From assembly GCA_029051445.1 (NCBI GenBank), contig JAIDKP010000393.1, positions 1-6,390 on the forward strand: a DNA stretch of 6,390 bases, read 5' to 3'. The notes below the pieces were generated by a model that worked only from the letters and a program-made list of their open reading frames with translations, had not been told where the DNA came from and made no database searches. Positions 1 through 6,338 of this stretch are shown here, piece after piece (within the stretch, counting starts at the first letter, position 1; every line of letters starts with the position of its first letter). The DNA comes from Muribaculaceae bacterium. Its GTDB lineage: Bacteria; Bacteroidota; Bacteroidia; Bacteroidales; Muribaculaceae. The translations under genes were made by a program, and so were the position numbers.

Positions 1-2453
1 GCATTACCGTTGAGCGATACAGCCTTGGCGGTTCCGGCAATGAACGGGTTGATGAACTCGACATTGAACTTGAAGGTGCAAGTCTCACCGTTGTCAAGAG
101 TTACAACATACTTCATGCCGGCGAACAGAGTCGGAGTGCTGAGCGGAGCATTAAGCGAGATAACGTTGTTGGTAGCGTCGTAAGCAACACCCTTCTGAGT
201 CGAAGGCTCGAGCGAGAAGGCGATAGCCTTGGCATTGTTCACGTCGTCGAAGTATTCAAAGATATTCTCCTTGACACCGGCCTTATTGGTGATCATCTCA
301 AATACCTCAGAAATCTGCATCGAAAGATCCCACTTGTTGGTGGTAGCGTTTACACGACCCTTCGTTACAACCACGTCAGCATAGTTGTCGACTGTGCCGG
401 CATAGTAGAGGTTATTAAACTTGTAAGCAGTGCAAGTCTCCTTCACGTAGAATACCTGAGTGAGAACGATGTCACCAAGAACCTTCTTGTCATCCGACGG
501 GATGGTCACAGTCACTGTGTACTCGGCACCCTTGCCATTTTTGTTGTCGTAGGTGTTCTGAGACTTAACGAGCTCGTTTACATCAACAGAGATGTTAGAA
601 GTCTGAGTTTCACCGTCGTTGAGGAGAGTAGTAACGATGATGCCGTCAGCCTTAGTTGTATAAGCCTTGTCAGTAGCGACAGCCTTGTTGCTCTCGAGAA
701 CAACCTTCTTGCCACCCTTCCAGGTCGAGATCTCAACAACATACTCATTGTCATCACCACCGTAGTAGTTCCAGAAGTTGGTCGAAGTAAGACCAGTCTC
801 ACCATAGATTGTGTTATTTACATCCATCCAGGGCATCTGGCCTACGAGAGTGTTCTTATCGGTGAGGTTGTGGTACTCATATTCCTTGACAGGGCTGATA
901 TCACCAGTAATAGCATCCTTATCCTCAGCAGAAACGCTCATCTCAGTGATCTGGATCTTGATATAGGCAGAAGCGACGAGCTTGTCCTCACCCTTGTTGT
1001 TGGTCAGGAAAGCGTCGATGCGAACGACCGGAGTACGGCCGATAGCCTGAGTGAGAGCGCCGGTGAGATTAGCAGTATTAACCTTCAGCACTGTGCCGTC
1101 GAGTGTGACAAAATCCTGCTGATTGGTCTTCTGGGTATCGTCTGAGCGGTACTCCTTCGGCAGAGAGAACTTGTAGCTCTGACCAACGAAGCCGAGCTCT
1201 TTGAGGAAGCCCTTGTTGGCTACGAAAAGACCGGGGATATCCTTAAGATTCACACCAACCTCGCTGTTATAGACGAGAGTAGTAGCGTAGTCGGTAGCTG
1301 TCAGAGGCACAAAGCTCTGGATAAAGTCGCTGGTCTCGCCATTGGCTACGATAGCCTTTGTACGTGCATAGAGACCCTTTGTAACAGCTGTCTTGGGAGT
1401 AGTGGTTGTCTTGGTGGTAGCGATGCTGTCAACAAGGATAGGCGTAACAGCGGTCGACGACACCTCGATATAGTCCGAAACAGTGTTGGCCTGGCCGTTC
1501 CACATGCTCAGAGCAGCGATGTTCTCCTCACCCGACTTGCTTGTGAGTGCCGATGCGTTGATCGAAGCCTTGAGGCTGATCTCACCCTTTTCAGCCTTGC
1601 CGCTGACATAATTCAGAAGAGTCTTCTTGTCGCCTGCGGCACGCGAGGTAACCACGCGGTTGATGAAGCTGTAGTTGGCGTTCTCGGCAACGAAAGCGTT
1701 GTCGGGGTTAACGCGGTAAACGAGGTCAATGATGTTCGACTTGTCAAAACCTGTCTGAGGGATGAAAGACTTGTCGGCGGTGTATTTGGCCTCGTCGAGG
1801 TATGTAGCGACATGGTAGAAAGGATCGTCGGTTGTGGGATAAGCAACTGCACTGCTCATAACCGAAGGAACGAATGCGATCGAACCCACGTTAACGCCAA
1901 GGTCGATCACAACATCGCCGGTTGTACCCTCTACGCCCGACAGAGTCAGCTTAGTGCCTGTGTAGACAGCTGTGATGCCATTGCCGGTAACAGTTGTCTC
2001 GCCTTTCCATGAGATAGTGGTGTCTTTGACCTTCTCGCCATCCTTATATATAGCGAAGAAGCCATTGTCCTGCGGAACGTAGTACTCACCGTTCTCACCG
2101 TTGGCACCATTGCTGCCGATTGCCTTGTTTTCGGTCTTCTGGCCATTCTCATACCAGTAGCCGTCGGCGCCGATTGTCCAGGCTGTGCCGTTGGCACCGT
2201 TCTCACCGTTAGTGATCTTGTAGACGGTTCCGTCGATCGTGATGTCAATACCGTTGTCGGTCTTAGTCACGTTGCTGATGATCTTGCCGCCCTTGACCAG
2301 GTCCTGCACTTCGCTCACCTTTGTGACAACACTGTTAATCTGGTTCTGCAGATTGTCAATGTCCTCATCATAGTCCTTACAGGACGTGAAGGATCCCGCA
2401 GCGCCTGCCATGAGACTGGCCACCAGCATCCCGTTGATGAATTTTTTGTTCAT
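1..2453 (-). CDS. Large surface lipoprotein, PL29-N/DUF4988-like, 3' end outside window
   Basis: The frame is open from an ATG at 2453 to the window edge, giving 817 complete codons with no stop, so the C-terminus is missing. Residues 1-25 form a lipoprotein signal: MNKK, a hydrophobic core, then FTSC with the lipidated Cys at 25. Acidic residues follow at once (KDYDEDID), resembling the Bacteroidetes signal for outer-face lipoproteins. Residues 28-53 look like a short coiled coil. Residues 83-123 carry collagen-like Gly-X-Asn-Gly tracts (NGENGANG, NGANGENG) around a WTIGADGYWYENG segment, a layout typical of Bacteroidales proteins annotated with a PL29 N-terminal or DUF4988 domain. The rest, about 150-817, is beta-rich and Thr/Asn/Val-rich, with no catalytic motif I recognise. 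A Thr-rich linker (TTKTTTTPKT) lies at 346-355. A surface adhesin, glycan-binding protein or fimbria/S-layer-like structural role is possible. Lyase activity cannot be claimed from the N-terminal domain alone. The gene is high in AAG, GCT and GAC codons, suggesting good expression. Confidence 0.88.
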   Translation of the reverse strand, partial: MNKKFINGMLVASLMAGAAGSFTSCKDYDEDIDNLQNQINSVVTKVSEVQDLVKGGKIISNVTKTDNGIDITIDGTVYKITNGENGANGTAWTIGADGYWYENGQKTENKAIGSNGANGENGEYYVPQDNGFFAIYKDGEKVKDTTISWKGETTVTGNGITAVYTGTKLTLSGVEGTTGDVVIDLGVNVGSIAFVPSVMSSAVAYPTTDDPFYHVATYLDEAKYTADKSFIPQTGFDKSNIIDLVYRVNPDNAFVAENANYSFINRVVTSRAAGDKKTLLNYVSGKAEKGEISLKASINASALTSKSGEENIAALSMWNGQANTVSDYIEVSSTAVTPILVDSIATTKTTTTPKTAVTKGLYARTKAIVANGETSDFIQSFVPLTATDYATTLVYNSEVGVNLKDIPGLFVANKGFLKELGFVGQSYKFSLPKEYRSDDTQKTNQQDFVTLDGTVLKVNTANLTGALTQAIGRTPVVRIDAFLTNNKGEDKLVASAYIKIQITEMSVSAEDKDAITGDISPVKEYEYHNLTDKNTLVGQMPWMDVNNTIYGETGLTSTNFWNYYGGDDNEYVVEISTWKGGKKVVLESNKAVATDKAYTTKADGIIVTTLLNDGETQTSNISVDVNELVKSQNTYDNKNGKGAEYTVTVTIPSDDKKVLGDIVLTQVFYVKETCTAYKFNNLYYAGTVDNYADVVVTKGRVNATTNKWDLSMQISEVFEMITNKAGVKENIFEYFDDVNNAKAIAFSLEPSTQKGVAYDATNNVISLNAPLSTPTLFAGMKYVVTLDNGETCTFKFNVEFINPFIAGTAKAVSLNGN

Positions 2454-2548
2454 AAAAAACAATTAAGTTATAACTAATATTTGTTTGGTTTTAACTTTTT
2501 AATGCCTCGATTCCGGCATATTTCATACATGCCCGGCAATCATGCACA

Positions 2549-2556
2549 CAAATATA
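2549..2556 (-). promoter_or_regulatory. Probable -7 promoter box for the surface lipoprotein gene
   Basis: On the minus strand this reads TATATTTG, a full match to the Bacteroidetes -7 consensus TAnnTTTG. It lies about 95 bp upstream of the lipoprotein ATG, so the leader would be roughly 90 nt, which is normal for these bacteria. The -33 element is poor: a TTTA at 2582-2579 sits 22 bp upstream, slightly farther than the usual 19-21 bp and without the final G. The same 8-mer precedes the plug-domain gene near 6280. The start codon itself has no Shine-Dalgarno sequence, only A/T-rich DNA, as is usual in Bacteroidetes. Confidence 0.55.
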
Positions 2557-2601
2557 GATATAACTGAAAGGGTGGATTTAAAGGCGATATTGCAGGAACG
2601 A

Positions 2602-2613
2602 CACACATGTGTG
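2602..2613. promoter_or_regulatory. 12-bp perfect palindrome, candidate operator
   Basis: CACACATGTGTG is its own reverse complement. It lies about 20 bp upstream of the -33 region of the predicted lipoprotein promoter, a usual place for activator or repressor binding. The only regulator gene in the window is the adjacent small HTH protein, so it is a possible but unproven partner. A 12-bp perfect palindrome made of CA/TG dinucleotides is only mildly unlikely by chance. Confidence 0.3.
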
Positions 2614-2631
2614 GCAATATTCACCGAAGAG

Positions 2632-2662
2632 CCCGATTTTATATTATTTTGCCCCGATTTTA
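2632..2662 (-). repeat. Two direct copies of TAAAATCGGG with a 21-bp period
   Basis: On the plus strand CCCGATTTTA occurs at 2632-2641 and again at 2653-2662. The 21-bp period equals two turns of B-DNA, so both copies would face the same side of the helix, as expected for two protein-binding half sites. They lie 75-106 bp upstream of the predicted -7 box of the lipoprotein gene. No protein partner is known. The repeat itself is seen directly; the operator role is inferred. Chance occurrence in A/T-rich DNA is possible. Confidence 0.4.
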
Positions 2663-2790
2663 AAAAATAACACCCTGTGCTACAACAACTTCAACCCTTA
2701 GTGTCACACGCGCCACACTATTGTCGCGCTTTACGCATCCACATGTACACACACCACCTCCTTGCAACCGGTATAAGTTTGTCGCAGGAA

Positions 2791-3024
2791 TCAGTTGCGC
2801 TGAAAATCCTCATCGCGACCTACCGCAAGGTTACCCGAAAGTTCCTTGAAGAAGTCACGCTGCAGAATCACCGAGATACGCGCAAGAAGCGCCGTGTCGA
2901 TCGAATGTTTCTGAAAAAGGCGGTAGATATTGGAGCGGTCACAGCTTAGTTTGCGGGCAAACCAAGAGACGCTTCTCTCCTGCCTCACGAGTTCCTCTCT
3001 GATCAGGGAGCCGATGGAATCCAT
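2791..3024 (-). CDS. Small helix-turn-helix DNA-binding protein
   Basis: A 77-residue protein made almost wholly of one HTH fold. Helix 1 is about residues 4-15 (IGSLIREELVRQ) and helix 2 about 19-27 (VSWFARKLS). The turn is CDR at 28-30, the recognition helix about 31-39 (SNIYRLFQK), and a fourth helix spans 44-54. The pattern resembles small XRE-like regulators common in Bacteroides and relatives, in which a S-V-(S/T)-W-F-A motif precedes a C-(D/N)-R-(S/T)-N-I-Y recognition segment. There is no ligand or dimerisation domain, and the tail after residue 62 is short and polar. The frame extends upstream to a GTG at 3060, but I chose the ATG at 3024: the HTH starts right after it, and the extra 12 residues look non-structured and His-rich. 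No Shine-Dalgarno site is present at either start. The gene lies 337 bp upstream of the lipoprotein gene, same strand. The target is unknown; self-regulation or control of the lipoprotein is plausible. Confidence 0.78.
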   Translation of the reverse strand: MDSIGSLIREELVRQERSVSWFARKLSCDRSNIYRLFQKHSIDTALLARISVILQRDFFKELSGNLAVGRDEDFQRN

Positions 3025-3059
3025 GTGGGAAATTGATCGATGTGCCGCATCCCCATGCA

Positions 3060-3089
3060 CAAAAAAACAACTACAGTATCTTATGCAAA
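3060..3089 (-). promoter_or_regulatory. Weak candidate promoter for the HTH gene
   Basis: On the minus strand TTTG at 3089-3086 could be a -33 box and TTTTTTTG at 3067-3060 a poor -7 box (consensus TAnnTTTG, with the A missing), 18 bp apart. Transcription would then start near 3054, downstream of the GTG at 3060. That would favour the ATG at 3024 as the translation start. The match is imperfect and the T run alone could create it by chance. Confidence 0.25.
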
Positions 3090-3453
3090 ACGTGGGATGC
3101 CTGACACCGTAGTTCCCAATTCAAGGTATTCGCACGTACCTGCCAACATGGACTAACGACATCGGCAGCCCACGCGAGCTATATGCAAAACCACACACAA
3201 TCAATACATGCGTAACATGGTATACGGCATCAGCCGCCATACACGATACAACATCATGATTGCGTGAATTTAATACACATCTCAGTGGACGTCCTTGCGC
3301 AGTCTTGCCCAATGTTGACATTCAAGAAGTGCGAATTTTTGAATTTCTGGGAAAAACCGACGTGAAAACGTCTTGCATTATGATCCGCCGTCAAGCCTCT
3401 GCCGGACATTATGCGGGATCGGAGCAAAAATAGTTATAAAAATCAAGTCGTGC
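3068..3453. other. Non-coding spacer with several short inverted repeats
   Basis: About 390 bp without a convincing gene. Short frames exist on both strands but have no recognisable domain, no consistent codon bias and no clear start context. What can be seen is a perfect hairpin GACGT-GAAA-ACGTC at 3359-3372. On the minus strand it is followed by GG and a T run (TTTTT, 3357 downward), so it could be a weak extra terminator. There is also an imperfect inverted repeat GATCCGC/GCGGGATC at 3382-3388 and 3413-3420, and a repeated CATTATG at 3376 and 3407. No tRNA, rRNA or known regulatory RNA fold is recognised. Confidence 0.45.
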
Positions 3454-3490
3454 AAAAAAAGGCCGTTGCGCACATTACCACACAACAGCC
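3454..3490 (-). terminator. Rho-independent terminator of the plug-CotH operon
   Basis: On the minus strand GGCTGTTG (3490-3483) pairs with CAACGGCC (3468-3461) over eight pairs, one of them G-U. Further inner pairing around a small GTAATG loop is possible. The stem is followed directly by seven T residues (3460-3454). This is a classic intrinsic terminator, located 90 nt after the stop codon of the CotH-family gene. No minus-strand gene lies between, so it should end that transcript. Confidence 0.72.
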
Positions 3491-3524
3491 ATCACCACAT
3501 GATAAGACCGATACAATCATAAAT

Positions 3525-3550
3525 GCCGGAAACAGAAAACCGATTCCGGC
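3525..3550 (-). terminator. Hairpin just after the CotH gene, possible first terminator or 3'-end stabiliser
   Basis: GCCGGAA (3525-3531) and TTCCGGC (3544-3550) form a perfect 7-bp inverted repeat with a 12-nt loop, 29 bp beyond the CotH-family stop codon. On the minus strand the stem is followed by ATTTATGATTGT, which is T-rich but not a clean U run. It may therefore be a weak terminator acting in tandem with the stronger one at 3490-3454, or a structure protecting the mRNA 3' end. Confidence 0.45.
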
Positions 3551-3579
3551 GCGGGACACAACAACCCCTGCCTCTCTCG

Positions 3580-5517
3580 CTAACGGACGAGAACCCTCAC
3601 TGCCGGCGACAATCCGCGGCTCACGACATACACACCCGGCTGAAGTTCTGGAGTTGTACCGCTCCCGCTGTAGACCGTGATTCCTGAAGCCGAAACCACA
3701 CGGAACGCGACATCGCCTTCAACACCGATGCATCTGCCGCTGACATATATACCGGAAGCATCGGCATCCGACACTACATCGTCTATCGACGACACTGTCG
3801 GGTCAAGATTCATAAAAGACGGGCCATCGAGTTTCTCGATACGCTCCCACACAAAATTCTTCACAAAAGTGATCTCCTCCTCATAGGTATTTGGAGTGCG
3901 GGGATTCTGATGCACCGCCTGACGCAGTATAGGCCAACGCTCGAAATTAAGATCGGCCGATGCCTTGATATCCTTGTAAGTCTGATCAATAAAAGCCCCG
4001 ATCGCCTCCTGATCAAGCCTGCCGCCGTTGCGCAGACGCGACCACATCTGGCTCAGCTCACTCTTGGTGGTGCGGTCGTCAACAAGAATACGCCTGGCCA
4101 TCACATCCATCTGATTGGCACACATCACACCCGACTGATACAGAAAGGCACTTTTCCTGTTCATCGGATACACACGCACATCGTTGTCAAAAGCCAGGTC
4201 GAAATCCCACACAGGGCCGGTATATATTTTCGGATCAAGACGATCCTTATACATATATACACTCCAGTATATGTCGGGATTGCCCGAGAGTTCATTCACG
4301 ATGAAATGCTGAAGAAACGACTCCGTGTCAAACACCGTGCGGTAGCCCGATGTCGGACTTGTGAACAGCGTACTGTACAGTTTCTTCTCAAAATCGTTGA
4401 AATAACCCGTTATGTAGCGGTATTGCAGATACACCCCGTAGTCGGGAGAATGAAGCGTGACAGGCACGCCCTTACTGCTCGTAAACCACTCCATGGCATT
4501 ACCCGACGCATAGGCATCGATCTCCATGAGATAGCCGCCGGTGAGCGCGTCGCCAGATGTTTCGATAGCCGTCATCTCGGTGATATCGACACGCCCGGGA
4601 CGTATGTCGATCTTGTCGCAGAGCTGATAATTTCCCTTGAACTCACCGTTGAGAAACACATCGACCGGCCGACAGAAAGGCACATAAGCCATGCCGACAC
4701 GGCGGGCTATCTCAAACGCGACGATATTTCTCATCAGCGACTTGTCGCCGTAGTTGTTGACAAGGCTCCATTTCTTTGCCTTGCCGGGCGAACCCAGCAC
4801 ATCGGTTTTCTTGTCAAACTTTATGCGCCACGGCTTCTTGGGAAATCCGCGGCTCGCGTTACCGCGCTCCCTCACCGTCATCGGCTTGTCGGTATCGATC
4901 CTGTGATTGTCGATTATTACCACACTTCCGGCAATCTCCGTCTCCTTGTCAAAAGGCTCCCTTGAGTCAATGGTATTGATACAAACAGTCGGAAGATTGG
5001 TCGGCTGCCAGAGATTAGAGTCATCCCCGGCACCGGCATGACCGTAGAACTCCAGATCCGCGACATTGCAGCGCGATCCCGACGGACCTACATAGCGCAC
5101 ATAGCGGAATCCCATCGAGCAATCGACATCGGCGTAGTCCATCGTCCCGAGCTTGCCCCTCTCGGTTATCATATAGATCGGCACTGCATCGGTGAAATCC
5201 GCCTTGTTGGCACCCTGAAAGACCGCAAACTTCACACGCTCCTCCCCTACTGTCCTGTCATTGCGTGGACGCCAGCCGACCTTGGTTATCACATACTGGC
5301 GGCCAAGATCCATGCCCACCCAGCCATAAGAACGCTCCTCGGTGGCGAAATAGGTATTCTGATTGCCGTCAAACGCCCTCGACTGGCCGTTGCCGACAAT
5401 CCCGTTCACACCATAGTCCCAGCAGGCCGAGCCTATATATGTGCCGGTAAGCTTCTGATCGCCCATGGCAGTGAGCGACACGGCAAGCATAACTATCAGC
5501 AGAAGGGATTGCCTCAT
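3580..5517 (-). CDS. Secreted CotH kinase-family protein with F5/8 type C domain
   Basis: A 645-residue exported protein. Residues 1-19 are a signal peptide with a likely cut after AMG. Residues 21-160 resemble an F5/8 type C (discoidin-like) carbohydrate- or surface-binding domain: SRAFDGNQNTYF at 46-57, GWVGMDLG at 65-72, cysteines 133 and 150. Residues about 178-562 match the CotH family: RERGNASRGFPKKPWRIKF (216-234), NYGDKSLMRN (255-264), GEFKGNYQLCDKIDI (291-305), GNPDIYWSVYMYKD (412-425) and WDFDLAFDND (437-446). CotH proteins are atypical kinases; Bacillus CotH phosphorylates spore-coat proteins. Here the substrate is unknown and the setting is the envelope or exterior of a presumed non-sporeformer. 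After an acidic linker, residues 588-645 form a beta-rich tail with LQPGVYVVS and a final VRVLVR. This resembles a type A T9SS sorting tail, with outer-membrane secretion inferred. The plug-domain gene lies 49 bp upstream, with no promoter seen between, so the two are probably co-transcribed. Kinase activity is not proven. Confidence 0.92.
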   Translation of the reverse strand: MRQSLLLIVMLAVSLTAMGDQKLTGTYIGSACWDYGVNGIVGNGQSRAFDGNQNTYFATEERSYGWVGMDLGRQYVITKVGWRPRNDRTVGEERVKFAVFQGANKADFTDAVPIYMITERGKLGTMDYADVDCSMGFRYVRYVGPSGSRCNVADLEFYGHAGAGDDSNLWQPTNLPTVCINTIDSREPFDKETEIAGSVVIIDNHRIDTDKPMTVRERGNASRGFPKKPWRIKFDKKTDVLGSPGKAKKWSLVNNYGDKSLMRNIVAFEIARRVGMAYVPFCRPVDVFLNGEFKGNYQLCDKIDIRPGRVDITEMTAIETSGDALTGGYLMEIDAYASGNAMEWFTSSKGVPVTLHSPDYGVYLQYRYITGYFNDFEKKLYSTLFTSPTSGYRTVFDTESFLQHFIVNELSGNPDIYWSVYMYKDRLDPKIYTGPVWDFDLAFDNDVRVYPMNRKSAFLYQSGVMCANQMDVMARRILVDDRTTKSELSQMWSRLRNGGRLDQEAIGAFIDQTYKDIKASADLNFERWPILRQAVHQNPRTPNTYEEEITFVKNFVWERIEKLDGPSFMNLDPTVSSIDDVVSDADASGIYVSGRCIGVEGDVAFRVVSASGITVYSGSGTTPELQPGVYVVSRGLSPAVRVLVR

Positions 5518-5566
5518 AACAACAGCGATATCTATTATTGTATTTGATCAGGCCACACAGACACTA

Positions 5567-6232
5567 TTATCTGCCTTTCAGCGTCACGATGATCACGCCG
5601 TTGGCACCACGCGTGCCGTAGCCCGCGCCATCCTTGATCACATCCACTTTTTCAACCTCCTGGACTGTCAGCGACGGAGGCGTGGTCGACTCTGTCCCGT
5701 CCACGACCCAAAGCGGGGCGGTGCCGCCATTAAACGACGACGAATTTCTCACGTTGACATTCAGGCCGTCGTCAGTCTCAACCACCTGTACACCGGGTAT
5801 AAGACCGCGCATGGCCTGAATAAGATCCGACTGACCCGTAGCTACAAGCTGTTCTCCGGTCACACCGCTGCGCGGACCGAGGTATTCCCTTTTCTTCACA
5901 TAACCCATGCCGGCATTCACAAGCTCCTGATCCTCGATGCCCTTGGCCGTGACCTCACCTATAGTGATACGCATACCCTTGCTGCCGTTTACAGCTATAT
6001 CATAGACCTGCTTCTTAACAACAACATGAATAGTTTCGGTCGGCTTAACATCCGTCAGACCAAACTGCCCCTTCTTGTCCGTCTTGGCATACTGTTTGGG
6101 GTTATGCACATAAACTTTGGCACCCTTCACAGGCTTGCCGTCTAAATCAAGCAACAGACCGTTGAACGGCTCCGATGCCACAGCCGCGCCTGTCATGGCG
6201 AGCGCGAGCAGAATTGTAGAGAAAATCCTCAT
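5567..6232 (-). CDS. Exported stand-alone CarboxypepD_reg-like plus TonB plug-domain protein
   Basis: A 221-residue protein. Residues 1-19/20 are a signal peptide (MRIFSTILLALAMTGAAVAS). Residues 22-90 resemble the carboxypeptidase-regulatory-like beta-sandwich found at the N-terminus of SusC receptors (LLDLDGKPVKGAKVYV, TDKKGQFGLTDV). Residues about 110-221 are a SusC-type plug: LIQAMRGLIPGVQV (137-150), VRNSSSFNGGTAPLWVVDG (161-179), VEKVDVIKDGAGYGTRGANG (193-212) and IIVTLKGR at the end. In SusC proteins of about 1000 residues the beta-barrel follows this last motif; here the gene stops, with tandem stops TAA TAG, so it cannot form a channel. The frame is intact and looks like a designed small protein, not a fresh truncation: the 49 bp after it hold no barrel remnant and lead into the next gene. 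I chose the ATG at 6232 over the one at 6259 because it gives a clean signal peptide and leaves about 38 nt of leader after the predicted promoter. Role unknown; a periplasmic binding or TonB-linked regulatory part is possible. Confidence 0.88.
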   Translation of the reverse strand: MRIFSTILLALAMTGAAVASEPFNGLLLDLDGKPVKGAKVYVHNPKQYAKTDKKGQFGLTDVKPTETIHVVVKKQVYDIAVNGSKGMRITIGEVTAKGIEDQELVNAGMGYVKKREYLGPRSGVTGEQLVATGQSDLIQAMRGLIPGVQVVETDDGLNVNVRNSSSFNGGTAPLWVVDGTESTTPPSLTVQEVEKVDVIKDGAGYGTRGANGVIIVTLKGR

Positions 6233-6276
6233 GTTTTTTTGGTATTTAATAGAATGCATATAATATTGTCACAATG

Positions 6277-6284
6277 CAAATATA
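6277..6284 (-). promoter_or_regulatory. Probable -7 promoter box for the plug-CotH operon
   Basis: On the minus strand this reads TATATTTG, matching TAnnTTTG and identical to the box upstream of the surface lipoprotein gene. It would start transcription near 6270, about 38 nt before the chosen ATG at 6232 and only about 11 nt before the alternative ATG at 6259. The -33 region is poor: TTTTC at 6312-6308 with a 23-bp gap. The region is strongly A/T-rich, so similar hexamers can arise by chance. Confidence 0.5.
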
Positions 6285-6325
6285 AAAATATAATAAGAAT
6301 ATTCGATGAAAAGGAGAGCAAAAGT

Positions 6326-6338
6326 CGGCCTTGGGCCG
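6326..6338. other. GC-rich hairpin CGGCC-TTG-GGCCG near right edge
   Basis: A perfect 5-bp inverted repeat with a 3-nt loop. On the minus strand it is followed by ACTTTTGCTC, so it might be the weak terminator of a minus-strand gene lying beyond the window. On the plus strand no T run follows. The surrounding 6313-6390 is more GC-rich than the A/T-rich promoter next to it, which suggests a different functional segment. The window ends too soon to decide. Confidence 0.3.

Larger units (their letters stand above)
2454..2790. other. Intergenic region between the HTH gene and the lipoprotein gene
   Basis: These 337 bp hold no convincing gene. Reading along the minus strand, the 3' end of the HTH transcript could stop at a weak hairpin (2705-2700 with 2674-2669, six pairs including two wobbles) followed by an A/T-rich run, TTATTTTTT. 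Then come two direct copies of TAAAATCGGG 21 bp apart (2662-2653 and 2641-2632), a 12-bp perfect palindrome (2613-2602), the -7 box at 2556-2549, and a small stem ATGCC/GGCAT (2520-2503) inside the predicted mRNA leader. The A/T content rises sharply toward the lipoprotein start. The layout suggests a regulated promoter, but no known operator is recognised. Confidence 0.5.

Noticed and set aside
2677..2949. Plus-strand 90-codon frame
   Set aside because: Mostly antisense to the HTH gene, whose fold is clearly recognisable on the other strand.
3025..3060. GTG-initiated 12-residue extension of the HTH protein
   Set aside because: The extension is not part of the HTH fold, and an internal ATG lies just before the first helix.
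3121..3321. Minus-strand 66-codon frame in the spacer upstream of the HTH gene
   Set aside because: No domain, no signal peptide, no promoter or ribosome-binding context, and irregular codon use. A real small protein cannot be fully excluded.
3411..3680. Plus-strand 89-codon frame
   Set aside because: Runs through the terminator hairpins and the 3' end of the CotH-family gene, has a low-complexity polar sequence and no domain.
3910..4965. Plus-strand open frame of 351 codons
   Set aside because: It is fully antisense to the well-supported CotH-family gene, is rich in His and Arg as mirror frames often are, and shows no domain.
5038..5547. Plus-strand open frame of 169 codons
   Set aside because: Antisense to the discoidin-like part of the CotH-family gene; a shadow frame with no motif.
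5465..6145. Plus-strand open frame of 226 codons
   Set aside because: Antisense to the plug-domain gene and the start of the CotH-family gene; no recognisable fold or start signal.
6233..6259. Nine-residue upstream start for the plug-domain protein
   Set aside because: It would place extra polar residues before a complete signal peptide and leave only about 11 nt after the predicted transcription start.
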